A DNA stretch of 64,000 nt from an uncultured Christensenellaceae bacterium (GTDB taxonomy: Bacteria > Bacillota > Clostridia > Christensenellales > Borkfalkiaceae): contig CAJUNJ010000003.1 of NCBI GenBank assembly GCA_910587825.1, positions 1 to 64,000 on the forward strand. The letters run 5' to 3'. The position numbers were made by a program, and so were the translations under genes. How positions within the stretch are numbered: position 1 is the stretch's first letter; the number at the start of each line of letters is the position of its first letter. The notes beneath the pieces were generated by a model. The model was given only the letters and a program-made list of their open reading frames with translations, had not been told where the DNA came from and did no database searches. Shown in pieces: positions 25,571-34,094 of the stretch.

Positions 25571-27069
25571 AAAAACGCGTTGCGGTAGCGTCCGCCGTTA
25601 TGCTTAGCGCTGCTTGCATAATCCCGCTTGCGGGCTGTTCGCAAAAGCAGGAAACGGTAGTTTTAAGGGTTGCAAACTGGGAAGAGTACATAGATTTGGG
25701 CGGTTGGGATGAAGACGAGCTTATAGATATAGGCGACGGAATAATCGGCGTAAATTCTATGGTTGACGACTTTACCGAGTGGTTCAATTCCAATCCGGAA
25801 TTCGGGTTCGACGTTAAGGTGGAGTACTCGACTTTCGGCACAAACGAAGATTTATACAACCGTCTGAGCCTGGGCGACGTGTACGATTTGGTTTGCCCTT
25901 CCGATTATATGATTATGAAATTACTTGCCGAAGACGCAGTAGAGCCTTATTCTGATCGGTTTTTAGACGGTACGGACAATTACTATGCCGCGGGCGTGTC
26001 GCCGTATATCGACGGCGTGTTCAAAGAAAACGGCTGGTACAAATACGCGGCGTGCTATATGTGGGGGACGACCGGGCTTGTCTACAACCCCGAAAAGATA
26101 AACGGTATTGAAGATGTTTCAAGCTGGGATATACTTGTAAACAAGGACTACAAAAGGCAGGTAACGGTAAAGGACAACGTACGCGACGCGTACTTTGCCG
26201 CTCTCGGAATTATCAACGGAGAAAAGCTTATGTCGGGCGGACTTGACAGGGGAGAACTCAGCCGCATTATGAACGATACCGACGGACAGGCTGTGGCAAA
26301 AGCCCAAGACGTGCTTAAAGCAATTAAGGAAAACGTCTATTCGTTTGAGACGGACGCGGGTAAATCGGATATGGTGACGGGCAAAGTAATTGCAAACTAT
26401 CAATGGTCGGGCGACGCCGTGTTCATTATGGACGAAGCCGAAGACGACGCAAATTCCACCGAGCTTTGGTACTCTGTTCCCGCAGAGTGCGCAAATCTGT
26501 GGTTTGACGGATGGGTTAAACTTAAAAAGGGCATAGACGGCGACGAACGACGCAATACCGCTGCGGAAGCTTTCGTCAACTTCCTTTCTCGTCCCGAAAA
26601 CGCGGTAAGAAATATGTACTATATAGGTTACACTTCGGCTATTGCGGGCAAGCTTGTGTTCGATTATATGAAGTGTAACTACGGAGCCGAAGACGGGCAG
26701 GACAGCGTTGATTACGACGTAAGCTATTTCTTCGGCGGGGAAAGCGTACTTTCCGCCCCGACGGAAAATTTCGGGTTTGACAACGGCGAAATAAACCGCG
26801 GAAGGCAGCTTTTTGCGCAGTATCCGCCCGAAAACGTAATAGACAGAAGCGTCGTAATGCTTGATTTCGGCGACAGGCTGGGCGACATAAACCGTATGTG
26901 GATAAACGTGCGCTGTCTCGATTTGTTGGACATTTCGCCCGCTGTGGTGGGCGTGGTCGGCGGTATAGCCGCTCTGTCTGTGGCAGGCATACTTTTATAC
27001 GTGTTCAGGTACAGGCTTTTTATAAACTATAAACCCAAAAAGGGTTACGAAAAATTGCAAAATAAATAA
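25567..27069 (+). CDS. potD: Spermidine/putrescine-binding lipoprotein with C-terminal membrane segment
   Basis: The start at 25567 overlaps potC by four bases. Residues 1-21 form a lipoprotein signal ending in the lipobox LAGC. The mature protein starts with the family motif LRVANWEEYI and contains YKYAACYMWGTTGLVYN and VIANYQWSGDAVFIM, typical of PotD/PotF. It has 500 residues against about 350 for the family. Near the C-terminus a further hydrophobic segment (about 460-483, PAVVGVVGGIAALSVAGILL) is followed by a basic tail, so the protein may be held in the membrane at both ends, which is unusual for a solute-binding protein. Function in polyamine capture is clear from the operon. Confidence 0.9.
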   Translation: MKKRVAVASAVMLSAACIIPLAGCSQKQETVVLRVANWEEYIDLGGWDEDELIDIGDGIIGVNSMVDDFTEWFNSNPEFGFDVKVEYSTFGTNEDLYNRLSLGDVYDLVCPSDYMIMKLLAEDAVEPYSDRFLDGTDNYYAAGVSPYIDGVFKENGWYKYAACYMWGTTGLVYNPEKINGIEDVSSWDILVNKDYKRQVTVKDNVRDAYFAALGIINGEKLMSGGLDRGELSRIMNDTDGQAVAKAQDVLKAIKENVYSFETDAGKSDMVTGKVIANYQWSGDAVFIMDEAEDDANSTELWYSVPAECANLWFDGWVKLKKGIDGDERRNTAAEAFVNFLSRPENAVRNMYYIGYTSAIAGKLVFDYMKCNYGAEDGQDSVDYDVSYFFGGESVLSAPTENFGFDNGEINRGRQLFAQYPPENVIDRSVVMLDFGDRLGDINRMWINVRCLDLLDISPAVVGVVGGIAALSVAGILLYVFRYRLFINYKPKKGYEKLQNK

Positions 27070-27072
27070 TTT

Positions 27073-27097
27073 CAGGGGCGGAAATTTTCCGCCCCTG
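27073..27097. terminator. Hairpin between convergent potD and GNAT genes
   Basis: CAGGGGCGGAAA and TTTCCGCCCCTG form a perfect stem with almost no loop. A T-rich stretch follows on the plus strand (TATTTTGTATTTTATTT), so it may end transcription from both sides. Confidence 0.75.
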
Positions 27098-27111
27098 ACC
27101 TATTTTGTATT

Positions 27112-27594
27112 TTATTTGCAGGCGTTGTCGAGCTTCGTCTTTTTGAAAACGAAGCAGTCGAGTTCTTCGTTATAATCATCCGTCGGGGTGTATCCGCAAG
27201 CGGTGAAGAAGTCAATCGCGCTTTCGTACGGCAGGCAGTAAGCTTTAAGGGTGCCGCTTTCCCGCAATTTCATTTCGGCGGTGTACAGAAGAAATTTACC
27301 GAAGCCCTGCCCGCGCGACTGCGGAACAACGTATATTTCCCGTATATCGCCCCAGCCTTCCATAAGGCACCATTCCCCGTCCCCGGCATCTGTCTGATAG
27401 ATGGCGAAGCCTGCAAGCTTTCCGTCTTCTTCAAGTACGTCTATGCTTAAAAGTCCGGCTAAAAGGTCGGGTATGACGTATTCTTCGGCAAGGTGTTTTG
27501 CATCGTCTTCACAGCCGAGTTCGGCGTAGTAATCGCAGAAAAGATTGATAAAACCGTCTTTGGTTTTTTCGTTGACGGGGGATACTTTAATCAT
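27112..27594 (-). CDS. GNAT-family N-acetyltransferase
   Basis: The 160-residue protein has the acetyl-CoA binding motif V-P-Q-S-R-G-Q-G-F-G-K (residues 91-101) after the strand REIYVV, and a C-terminal AIDFFTACGYTP segment common to GNAT proteins. The substrate cannot be predicted. An AAGGAG site precedes the start, which overlaps the stop of the metallophosphoesterase gene by four bases, so the two are probably co-transcribed. Confidence 0.85.
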   Translation of the reverse strand: MIKVSPVNEKTKDGFINLFCDYYAELGCEDDAKHLAEEYVIPDLLAGLLSIDVLEEDGKLAGFAIYQTDAGDGEWCLMEGWGDIREIYVVPQSRGQGFGKFLLYTAEMKLRESGTLKAYCLPYESAIDFFTACGYTPTDDYNEELDCFVFKKTKLDNACK

Positions 27595-29123
27595 ACGTCT
27601 ATGCTCCTTAAAACGCGTTTTTCGGCGTTTGTGAATTTAATGTTTATTGCTTTGCCGTCTATTTCTATTGCCGTACCCGTAAATTCGTACGGCGCGACGC
27701 CCGCTTTGTCGGCGTAGCGGTTGCTTCTTATCGAACCGCGTACGACGGGGAAGTGTGCAAGCCGATTGTCGTCGCTTCCCGCTTGCTCGTATTTCGTCAC
27801 GTGCGAGTGTCCGCAGACGGCAAGCTTAACCTTATTGTCGGTCAGTGAAACAAGCTCTCGCGCCCAGCCGTGCCAATGACATTTTTCTGATACGTATCCC
27901 GAAAGGGGATAGGCTATGTGGGATATTATTATATTGTTTTCGCCGCTCAGGTCAAGCCCTTTAAGCCATTGGCTCTGTTCGGCGCGTACCCTGTCAAAGT
28001 CTGCGATAGGGCTTATAAGCGGGTTGCCGTCGCTCATATCGTTGTTTGTGTCAAGTATAACAAGGTTGTATTCGCCCGTCTTAACAGTGTAATAAAAGCC
28101 CCTTTCGGCACACCCGACGTATTCACCGAGCGTTGCGGCAAGCGGTCCGTTGCATTCGTGGTTGCCACGCGTAAAAATTACGGGCAGTCCGCCTTTGGTT
28201 ATTTTATGCGCAAGTTTATATATCAGCGAAATCTGGTAATAGCTTGACACGTCGCTTATTATGTCGCCGTTTAAAATAAGTAAATCGAGTTTTTCCCCGA
28301 AGTACGAACCTGCTTTTGCGGGACCCGAAGTAACGTCGTGCGTGTCGGAAATATTGTAAATCTGCAACCCGTCGTCACTGTCTACGGGACGGAAAGAATA
28401 AGTTTTGCTTATCTTTACACCCTTTGACGGCGCGTAGGCGGTGTTAAGTATTACGCTCTGCACGGCTATTGTATAGCCGCCCGCTCTGTCAAGTTCGCTT
28501 GACGGCACCGAAATTTTGTGCAGGGGACGTATTATTTTCTGTCCGTTGACGCTGTCGGTATAAGTTTTTCCGTTTACGGTCACTTCGGCTGCCGAATTAT
28601 GCGAGGTGGCAAAAGCTATCTGGTATTCGTCTTCCACGGCAAAAACGGCAGGTTGTGCGCTAACATAAAAGGGAGTGGCGTTGAATATGCCGAAAAGGCA
28701 GATAAACGCAAACGCCGTACATACGGTTATTGCCGAAGCTCTTTTCGCCTTTTGCGAAAGGCGGGGAAAGAGGAATATGAAGAAGGCAAGCGCGGAGAAT
28801 ATAAACGCCGTTATAAAGTACGGCTTCCCCGCGATAAGAAAGTACAGCAGTTTTGAAATGACGTACGCGAAGAAGAAAAAGTAACCCAGCGCAAACGCAA
28901 GCGATACGCATATTACCGTTACGTCCGCCCAACGCCTTTTAAATATAAAGATATTTGTAATTTCCGCTATAACGGGAAGCAACGCGGCTATGCCGCACAG
29001 TACGGGCAGGGCGGGGGAGGTGTACCACATATTTTTAAAAATTACCGCGCCAAACCCGAAATATTCCAAAATAAACAGCCCTGCGGTAATTAACGCGGCT
29101 AAGTTGGTCTTTGTAAGTTTCAT
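27591..29123 (-). CDS. Membrane-anchored metallophosphoesterase
   Basis: With the ATG at 29123 the product has 510 residues; a TTG 30 bases further upstream lies inside a terminator. The first 160 residues hold about five membrane helices. The catalytic domain follows, with the calcineurin-like motifs NISDTHD, LNGDIISD, GNHE and CGHSHV. Between membrane part and catalytic domain there is a beta-rich region (about 165-250) that resembles the N-terminal domain of purple acid phosphatase-like enzymes. The catalytic side probably faces outside. The substrate is unknown. It starts directly after the rpmA terminator. Confidence 0.82.
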   Translation of the reverse strand: MKLTKTNLAALITAGLFILEYFGFGAVIFKNMWYTSPALPVLCGIAALLPVIAEITNIFIFKRRWADVTVICVSLAFALGYFFFFAYVISKLLYFLIAGKPYFITAFIFSALAFFIFLFPRLSQKAKRASAITVCTAFAFICLFGIFNATPFYVSAQPAVFAVEDEYQIAFATSHNSAAEVTVNGKTYTDSVNGQKIIRPLHKISVPSSELDRAGGYTIAVQSVILNTAYAPSKGVKISKTYSFRPVDSDDGLQIYNISDTHDVTSGPAKAGSYFGEKLDLLILNGDIISDVSSYYQISLIYKLAHKITKGGLPVIFTRGNHECNGPLAATLGEYVGCAERGFYYTVKTGEYNLVILDTNNDMSDGNPLISPIADFDRVRAEQSQWLKGLDLSGENNIIISHIAYPLSGYVSEKCHWHGWARELVSLTDNKVKLAVCGHSHVTKYEQAGSDDNRLAHFPVVRGSIRSNRYADKAGVAPYEFTGTAIEIDGKAINIKFTNAEKRVLRSIDV

Positions 29124-29128
29124 AAAAC

Positions 29129-29167
29129 AAATAAAAAATAAGGCAATCCGCAAAAGGGGACTGCCTT
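29129..29167 (-). terminator. Rho-independent terminator of rplU-rpmA
   Basis: Read on the minus strand, AAGGCAGTCC pairs with GGATTGCCTT (one G-U) and ATTTTTTATTT follows. Confidence 0.85.
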
Positions 29168-29176
29168 AAAAATCTC

Positions 29177-29455
29177 TTATTCTGCGACGGGATAAACGCA
29201 AACCTGCTTTCCGTCTCTGCCCACTCTTTCAAACTTAACGGTGCCGTCGACCAACGCAAAAAGCGTATCGTCTTTACCCATACCGACGCCCGAGCCCGCC
29301 TTGAACTTGGAGCCGCGCTGTCTTACGAGAATGTTGCCCGCAAGCACATACTGACCGTCGGCACGCTTAACGCCGAGCATTTTGGGATTGCTGTCTCTGC
29401 CGTTATGCGATGAACCGGTACCTTTTTTATGGGCGAATAAACGTAAAAATAACAT
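29177..29455 (-). CDS. rpmA: Ribosomal protein bL27 with N-terminal extension
   Basis: The 92-residue protein begins MLFLRLFAHKKGTGSSHNGR. Firmicute L27 carries a short extension ending in a [LF]-F-A/AHKKG motif that the protease Prp removes so that the new N-terminus can reach the peptidyl transferase centre. The rest (PKMLGVKRADGQYVLAGNIL, RQRGSKF) is standard. Usually prp lies between rplU and rpmA; here only 18 bases separate them, so prp must be elsewhere if this extension is cut. A strong AGGAGG site lies within those 18 bases. Confidence 0.96.
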   Translation of the reverse strand: MLFLRLFAHKKGTGSSHNGRDSNPKMLGVKRADGQYVLAGNILVRQRGSKFKAGSGVGMGKDDTLFALVDGTVKFERVGRDGKQVCVYPVAE

Positions 29456-29473
29456 TATTTTATTCCTCCTGAA

Positions 29474-29836
29474 TTACTCCGCCGCGGCTTCAGCCTTAGC
29501 GCTTGCACTCTTTGCGGACTTTTTAGCCGCGGGTGCGCCGATTGCCGTTACTTTAATCTGGGTGTAGGGCTGTCTGTGACCCTGCTTTTTTCTTTCGTTT
29601 TTCTTGGCTTTGTACTTGAAGACGATAATCTTCTTTTCCTTGCCCTGAGCAACGACTTCCGCAGTCACTTTAACCTTTTCAACGTCCTTGCCGACCTTGA
29701 TACCCTTCTCGTCGGCAGTTAAGACGACGGGGAACTGTACGGTCGCGCCGATTTCGGCGTTCAGCTTTTCAACCTTCAAAAGGTCGCCTTCGCAAACTTT
29801 ATACTGTTTGCTTCCGTTCTCGAAAATAGCGTACAT
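29474..29836 (-). CDS. rplU: Ribosomal protein bL21
   Basis: The core (MYAIFENGSKQYKVCEGD to RQPYTQIKVTAI, about 103 residues) is normal for a large-subunit protein that binds 23S rRNA. The last 17 residues add an Ala/Lys-rich tail (AKKSAKSASAKAEAAAE), a low-complexity extension not present in typical L21. The gene has an AGAGGAGG site and its own promoter and leader upstream. Confidence 0.95.
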   Translation of the reverse strand: MYAIFENGSKQYKVCEGDLLKVEKLNAEIGATVQFPVVLTADEKGIKVGKDVEKVKVTAEVVAQGKEKKIIVFKYKAKKNERKKQGHRQPYTQIKVTAIGAPAAKKSAKSASAKAEAAAE

Positions 29837-29839
29837 AGT

Positions 29840-29932
29840 TTTTACCTCCTCTAACCAGTCTCGCCGGATATAAGACCCGTGGGGTTCAGGCAGTGCAAAG
29901 CACGTTTTAAAAAGCCTGTTCCGAGCGGCTCG
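29840..29932 (-). ncRNA. Putative L21 leader RNA
   Basis: The untranslated leader of rplU has about 100 bases and can pair internally (for example GAACAGGC with GCCTGAAC across a short distance). Position and size match the ribosomal protein L21 leader of Firmicutes, in which L21 is thought to bind its own mRNA. I could not compare it with a covariance model. Confidence 0.45.
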
Positions 29933-29938
29933 ACAATT

Positions 29939-29967
29939 ACTTTAACATAAGCGGTTTGCCGTGTCAA
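29939..29967 (-). promoter_or_regulatory. Predicted sigma-A promoter of rplU
   Basis: On the minus strand TTGACA (29967-29962) and TAAAGT (29944-29939) have a 17-base spacer, placing the RNA start about 95 bases before the rplU start. Confidence 0.7.
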
Positions 29968-30042
29968 GCATTTTAAGGTTGCAGTGAGAATAATTTTTAC
30001 CGCATACGGGCAAAATTAGGATAAGGAACTTAAGGAGCGTTT

Positions 30043-30483
30043 ATGGAACAAATTAAATCAGACAGCGAAATAATTGCCGAAATATACCGCAACGCACAGC
30101 TTGCAATTACGTCCATATCGGATATAATGCCCGAAGTTGTAGACGGCGGCATACGCGAGGAAATTATGCGCCAACACGAAGAATACGAAAAGGTTTGCAG
30201 TCAGGCGGCACAGCTTGCAATGAAGTACGGTCTTGACTTAAAGGAACCCAGCCCCATTAAAAAGGCGATGATGTGGAGCGCCATTAAAATGGGTACGGCT
30301 TCCGACAATTCAGAACAGAATATCGCACAGATGATGATAAGGGGAACTGTAAACGGTATCACTTCGCTTAAAACGTCGCTTACCGACGGACAGAAGGGTA
30401 TGGACCCCGAAGTTTACAAGCTTTTGAAAGAGCTTATAAATCTTGAAGAAGGATTCGAAAAGAAGCTTAAAAGCTTTCTTTGA
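30043..30483 (+). CDS. Helical-bundle protein of unknown function
   Basis: This 146-residue cytoplasmic protein is predicted to be almost all helix (four helices, at about 8-30, 36-60, 70-95 and 100-146) and has no signal or membrane segment. EEIMRQHEEYEKVC resembles the E-x-x-x-H-x-x-E pattern of ferritin-like bundles, but a second metal-binding pair is not obvious, so the ferritin comparison is weak. An AAGGAG site precedes it. It points against the surrounding translation genes. Confidence 0.65.
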   Translation: MEQIKSDSEIIAEIYRNAQLAITSISDIMPEVVDGGIREEIMRQHEEYEKVCSQAAQLAMKYGLDLKEPSPIKKAMMWSAIKMGTASDNSEQNIAQMMIRGTVNGITSLKTSLTDGQKGMDPEVYKLLKELINLEEGFEKKLKSFL

Positions 30484-30488
30484 CGGCG

Positions 30489-30514
30489 TGCGCGTCCGCT
30501 TTTGCGGGCGCGCA
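30489..30514 (+). terminator. GC-rich hairpin after the helical-bundle gene
   Basis: An 11-base stem (30489-30499 with 30504-30514) has one G-U pair and a TTTT loop, but no U-tract. Confidence 0.5.
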
Positions 30515-30556
30515 TTACCGTTTATGCACAAATTAATACAGATAAACCTGTAATTA

Positions 30557-30585
30557 TTGACAAATTATAAAAATTCTGTTAAAAT
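30557..30585 (+). promoter_or_regulatory. Promoter placing the RNA start next to the ATG at 30595
   Basis: TTGACA (30557-30562) and TAAAAT (30580-30585), 17-base spacer. Only nine bases lie between the -10 box and the ATG, so the mRNA would have almost no leader. Confidence 0.75.
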
Positions 30586-30594
30586 AAATCCACT

Positions 30595-32532
30595 ATGAAA
30601 AGCAGAATTATAACCGTTTTAATCTGTATTTTTACGTTTGTCTGCGGCGCGCTGGGGCTTACGGCTTGTAACGGCGGCGGAGACGATAATGAAAATAACG
30701 GCGGAAACAACGGCGGCACGGGCGATTTAGTCAAACCCGAACCGCCGCAAAAACCCGAGCCGCCGCAAGAGGACAAGCCCTTAGAAAAAGTTACATATTC
30801 GAGAAACGGCTGGGGAACGACCTGTACTTTGAAGTCGTTCAACGATAAGACTGCGGAAAGTTTTGAAATTCCCGCCGAGTACAACGGCTGGCAGGTGACT
30901 GCGATAGGCGAAAGCGCGTTTAAAGACTGTGCCGAACTTAAAAATTTAACCATACCCGAAAGCGTTACGACAATCGCGGACGAGGCGTTTTATTCAAGCG
31001 GGCTTACGCAGATTGTTATACCCGAAACGGTTGCTTTTGTCGGTAAAAACGCATTTACCGAATGCAGAAATCTTACTTCTTTGACCGTCGGCGGGGCCGA
31101 TACGTCGGTAGGCAGGTTTTATAACTGTCCCGCCCTTGAAGAAATTACCGCTCCGTCGGAAATAATGCGCGTCTTGCAGGCGGTCTATTCGCCCGACGAC
31201 AGAGACTGTCTGCCCTGGAACATTAAAAAACTTACGCTTACTTCGGGTGACGTCCCGGACTATCCGTTTACGGCAAGCGGGGATAATTTGCAGATAGAAG
31301 AACTTGTTCTCGGCAAAGACGTCGCATACGTGGGAGAGAATGCGTTTGCGTTAAACAACGTGCTTGAAAGCGTTGTAATACCCGCAAACGTAAAAAAGAT
31401 AGGCGCGGGCGCATTCGGCGGATGCGCAAAGCTTTTTTCGGTAATTTTTGAAGACGGAGTGGAAGAGATAGGCGCGCGTGCTTTCGACGGGTGTAAACAG
31501 CTCGGGGAAATAACTTTTCCCGATTCCGTCGTTCGCATAGGCGACGGCGCTTTTTCGCATACGGCGTTGAAGAAAGCCGAAATAGGCAAAAACGTTACTT
31601 TCGTCGGCACGGCGTTTTCGGGCTGCGAATTGCTTGAAGAAGTCGTCTGGAACGCCTCGTCCTGCGGTACGTCCGGTTCGCCGTTTGCAGGGTCGTCAAC
31701 GGACGGAATGACCCTTGAATTAGGTAGGGACGTAAAATACGTGCCTGCGCGGCTTATGGAAGGCGCGGTAAATCTTTACGAGGTGAAGTTTGCCGAAAAT
31801 TCAATCTGCGAAAGCATAGGTTTTAACGCCTTTGCCGGCTGTCAGAATCTCATCTACGGCATCGAGCTGCCGTCTACCTTAAAAGTTATAGAGGGCGGGG
31901 CGTTCCGCGCAAGCGGGCTGGTAGCCGTTACTATACCGAAAAATGTGACGACTGTCGGGCTTAACGCTTTGGACTGTCCCAAACTTGTAGAAATATGCAA
32001 TAACTCTGCGCTTGCGATGTCTGACTTCGCGCAAAACGTCTATCCCGGCAATACACCGCATTTAAGCAAAGTATATTCCTTCGGCGGATTCGTGTTCTTC
32101 TGCGACGAAAGCCAAAGCGCTGTCAATCCCAACTGGTACCTTATGGGCGCAGTCGGAAAACCGCATGAAAGCGGAAAACTCGTTTTGCCGTCGGAAGTAA
32201 AAACGGCAGATGGGATTCGGTCGGACAATTACCGCATATACGCGGGCGCGTTTTCGGGCAGGCAGGAAAGCAGCTTCATTATAGGCGACTGCGTGACCTC
32301 CGTCGGGAAAAACGCTTTCTGCGATTATTTCATTTCCAATGAAAATATGCGCGACGGCACGGAAAGCGGTACGGGTCTTCCTTTGAGTATACAGTTTAAG
32401 GGAACGTCGTCCAAGTGGCGCGGAATCGCTGCGGACGGCTGGGCAAACTGCTCGTACGGCGGGTTTGAGATAGTCTGTACCGACGCAACGCTTAAAATAA
32501 AATTACAGGACGGAGTGGTTAAATACGTTTAA
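30595..32532 (+). CDS. BspA-like leucine-rich repeat lipoprotein
   Basis: Residues 1-25 form a lipoprotein signal with the lipobox LTAC, followed by an Asp/Asn/Gly linker and a proline-rich spacer (KPEPPQKPEPPQ). The rest of the 645 residues are BspA-type repeats of about 23 residues with the pattern I-x-x-x-A-F-x-x-C-x-x-L-x-x-[VI]-x-[IL]-P. BspA-like proteins are surface adhesins in oral and gut bacteria; binding partners here are unknown. The gene has a good promoter but no ribosome binding site and probably a leaderless mRNA. It is set between rng and rplU, two genes normally adjacent. Confidence 0.85.
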   Translation: MKSRIITVLICIFTFVCGALGLTACNGGGDDNENNGGNNGGTGDLVKPEPPQKPEPPQEDKPLEKVTYSRNGWGTTCTLKSFNDKTAESFEIPAEYNGWQVTAIGESAFKDCAELKNLTIPESVTTIADEAFYSSGLTQIVIPETVAFVGKNAFTECRNLTSLTVGGADTSVGRFYNCPALEEITAPSEIMRVLQAVYSPDDRDCLPWNIKKLTLTSGDVPDYPFTASGDNLQIEELVLGKDVAYVGENAFALNNVLESVVIPANVKKIGAGAFGGCAKLFSVIFEDGVEEIGARAFDGCKQLGEITFPDSVVRIGDGAFSHTALKKAEIGKNVTFVGTAFSGCELLEEVVWNASSCGTSGSPFAGSSTDGMTLELGRDVKYVPARLMEGAVNLYEVKFAENSICESIGFNAFAGCQNLIYGIELPSTLKVIEGGAFRASGLVAVTIPKNVTTVGLNALDCPKLVEICNNSALAMSDFAQNVYPGNTPHLSKVYSFGGFVFFCDESQSAVNPNWYLMGAVGKPHESGKLVLPSEVKTADGIRSDNYRIYAGAFSGRQESSFIIGDCVTSVGKNAFCDYFISNENMRDGTESGTGLPLSIQFKGTSSKWRGIAADGWANCSYGGFEIVCTDATLKIKLQDGVVKYV

Positions 32533-32566
32533 CCGTTTAACTGTACTAAATAAATATGATAGACGA

Positions 32567-32592
32567 GCGCCCGCGGCTAACACCGCGGGCGC
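32567..32592. terminator. Hairpin between convergent BspA-like gene and rng
   Basis: GCGCCCGCGG and CCGCGGGCGC form a perfect 10-base stem around CTAACA. A short T-tract follows on the plus strand only after GTGAA. Confidence 0.7.
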
Positions 32593-32600
32593 GTGAATTT

Positions 32601-34082
32601 TTAAAGTATTTTAACCGCGTTGTGCGGAATTTCGCCTGTGTTGCAGTAAAGCTGTTCGTCGTGGAATGAGCGGTGGGGAACCGAATAGAGTTCGGCTTCG
32701 GGCAAAAGCTTTTTAAGTTCTTCTTTCAGCTCCTTCCAGCCTTCGAGTTCGGCGTGGAGGGCGGCGCTCATATCGGCGCGCAGTTTTCTTGCCCCGTCGG
32801 CATACAGGGACATAAGCCGCGCTCTCAGTTCCATAAGTATATATCTCGGCGATTTGATTTTTCCGCCCCTGCAATTCCTGCACGGCACGGTCATCAGCGA
32901 AAGAGAATCTGACGCGGTGCGCTTGCGCGTAAATTCGACAAGTCCGAATTCCGACATAGGCGCGACCGAACATTTGGAGCCGTCCTTTTTAAGTGCGCGT
33001 TCAAGCTCCTGCACAATGGACTTATTGTGCGCCGCCGCCGTCATATCAATGAAGTCGACGACGACTATTCCGCCGATATTTCTCAGCTTAACCTGTCTTG
33101 CTATTTCGCGCGCGGCAAGCACGTTGGTATAGTACACCGTCTGTTCGAGATTGTATTCGCCCGTGAATTTGCCCGTGTTTACGTCTATTACCGTAAGCGC
33201 TTCCGTGCTTTCTATTATTAGATATCCGCCGTTGTCAAGGTTGACCCGCGGGGAAGTTATTTCGTCAATCTGGCTTGAAAGCCCGTTTTCTTCAAGCATA
33301 TCCCTCGGCGAATCGTGCAGTAAGACGGGTCTGCGGTGAGCGGGGGGATACAGTTCGATTAGCCTGCTTACGGTATCTTTAAGTTTTGGCGAACCCACGT
33401 ATATTTTTTCTACGTCGTAGATAAGCGTGTCGCGCATAACGCGCATACACAGTTCGAGGTCGGTGTACAGCAGGTCGCCGACTTTTGCGCTTTCAAACGC
33501 TTTGACTATTCCCGTATACATATTGCGCAGGTATCCGAGTTCGAGTTCGAGCTTGTTCCGCTTTGCGTAAGGCGCGGCGGTTCTGAAAATCAACCCCTCG
33601 TTTTGGCTTTTAAGTCTGCCTGCCGAATATATAAGGTTCTTTCTCAGCTCTTCGTCGGCGATTTTGCGCGACACTCCCACGAAAGGGGTTAAGGGCATAT
33701 ATATCAGAAAATTGCCTACGAAAGAGGGGTGGGCGGTAACTTTCGCTCCCTTTTTGCCGACGGGGGGCTTTACTACCTGAACTATTATTTCGTCGCCTTC
33801 TTTAAGCTCCGGCATTTCGGTCTGACCGTTTTCACCGTCGTACTTGCCCGCGTCGGGGAAAATATCGTCGGCGGAAAGGTAGCAGTTGCGTTCCAATCCG
33901 CAGTTCACGAAAGCCGCGCGCATACCTTGCAGAACAGTTTCCACCCTGCCCTTGTATATGTTGCCTATAATCGAAGCGCGTTCGCTCTTTTCGAAGTTAA
34001 ATTCGGTTACTTTTCCGTTTTCGGTTATTACGGAAAACGAATAGCCGCAGTAACTGTCAAAGTATAACGTTTTTTTCGCCAT
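32601..34082 (-). CDS. rng: Ribonuclease G/E family endoribonuclease
   Basis: This 493-residue RNase of the RNase G type processes rRNA and turns over mRNA. An S1-like domain is at about 35-115 (SIIGNIYKGRVETVLQGMRA). The catalytic core follows, with the metal-binding VIDVNTGKF and VVDFIDM, and the zinc-link CRNC in TVPCRNCRGG. It lacks the long scaffold tail of RNase E. The stop-start distance to the upstream DUF2344 gene is 12 bases, and order rad-SAM, DUF2344, rng is the usual Firmicute arrangement. Confidence 0.92.
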   Translation of the reverse strand: MAKKTLYFDSYCGYSFSVITENGKVTEFNFEKSERASIIGNIYKGRVETVLQGMRAAFVNCGLERNCYLSADDIFPDAGKYDGENGQTEMPELKEGDEIIVQVVKPPVGKKGAKVTAHPSFVGNFLIYMPLTPFVGVSRKIADEELRKNLIYSAGRLKSQNEGLIFRTAAPYAKRNKLELELGYLRNMYTGIVKAFESAKVGDLLYTDLELCMRVMRDTLIYDVEKIYVGSPKLKDTVSRLIELYPPAHRRPVLLHDSPRDMLEENGLSSQIDEITSPRVNLDNGGYLIIESTEALTVIDVNTGKFTGEYNLEQTVYYTNVLAAREIARQVKLRNIGGIVVVDFIDMTAAAHNKSIVQELERALKKDGSKCSVAPMSEFGLVEFTRKRTASDSLSLMTVPCRNCRGGKIKSPRYILMELRARLMSLYADGARKLRADMSAALHAELEGWKELKEELKKLLPEAELYSVPHRSFHDEQLYCNTGEIPHNAVKIL

Positions 34083-34094
34083 AGTCTGTCTCCG

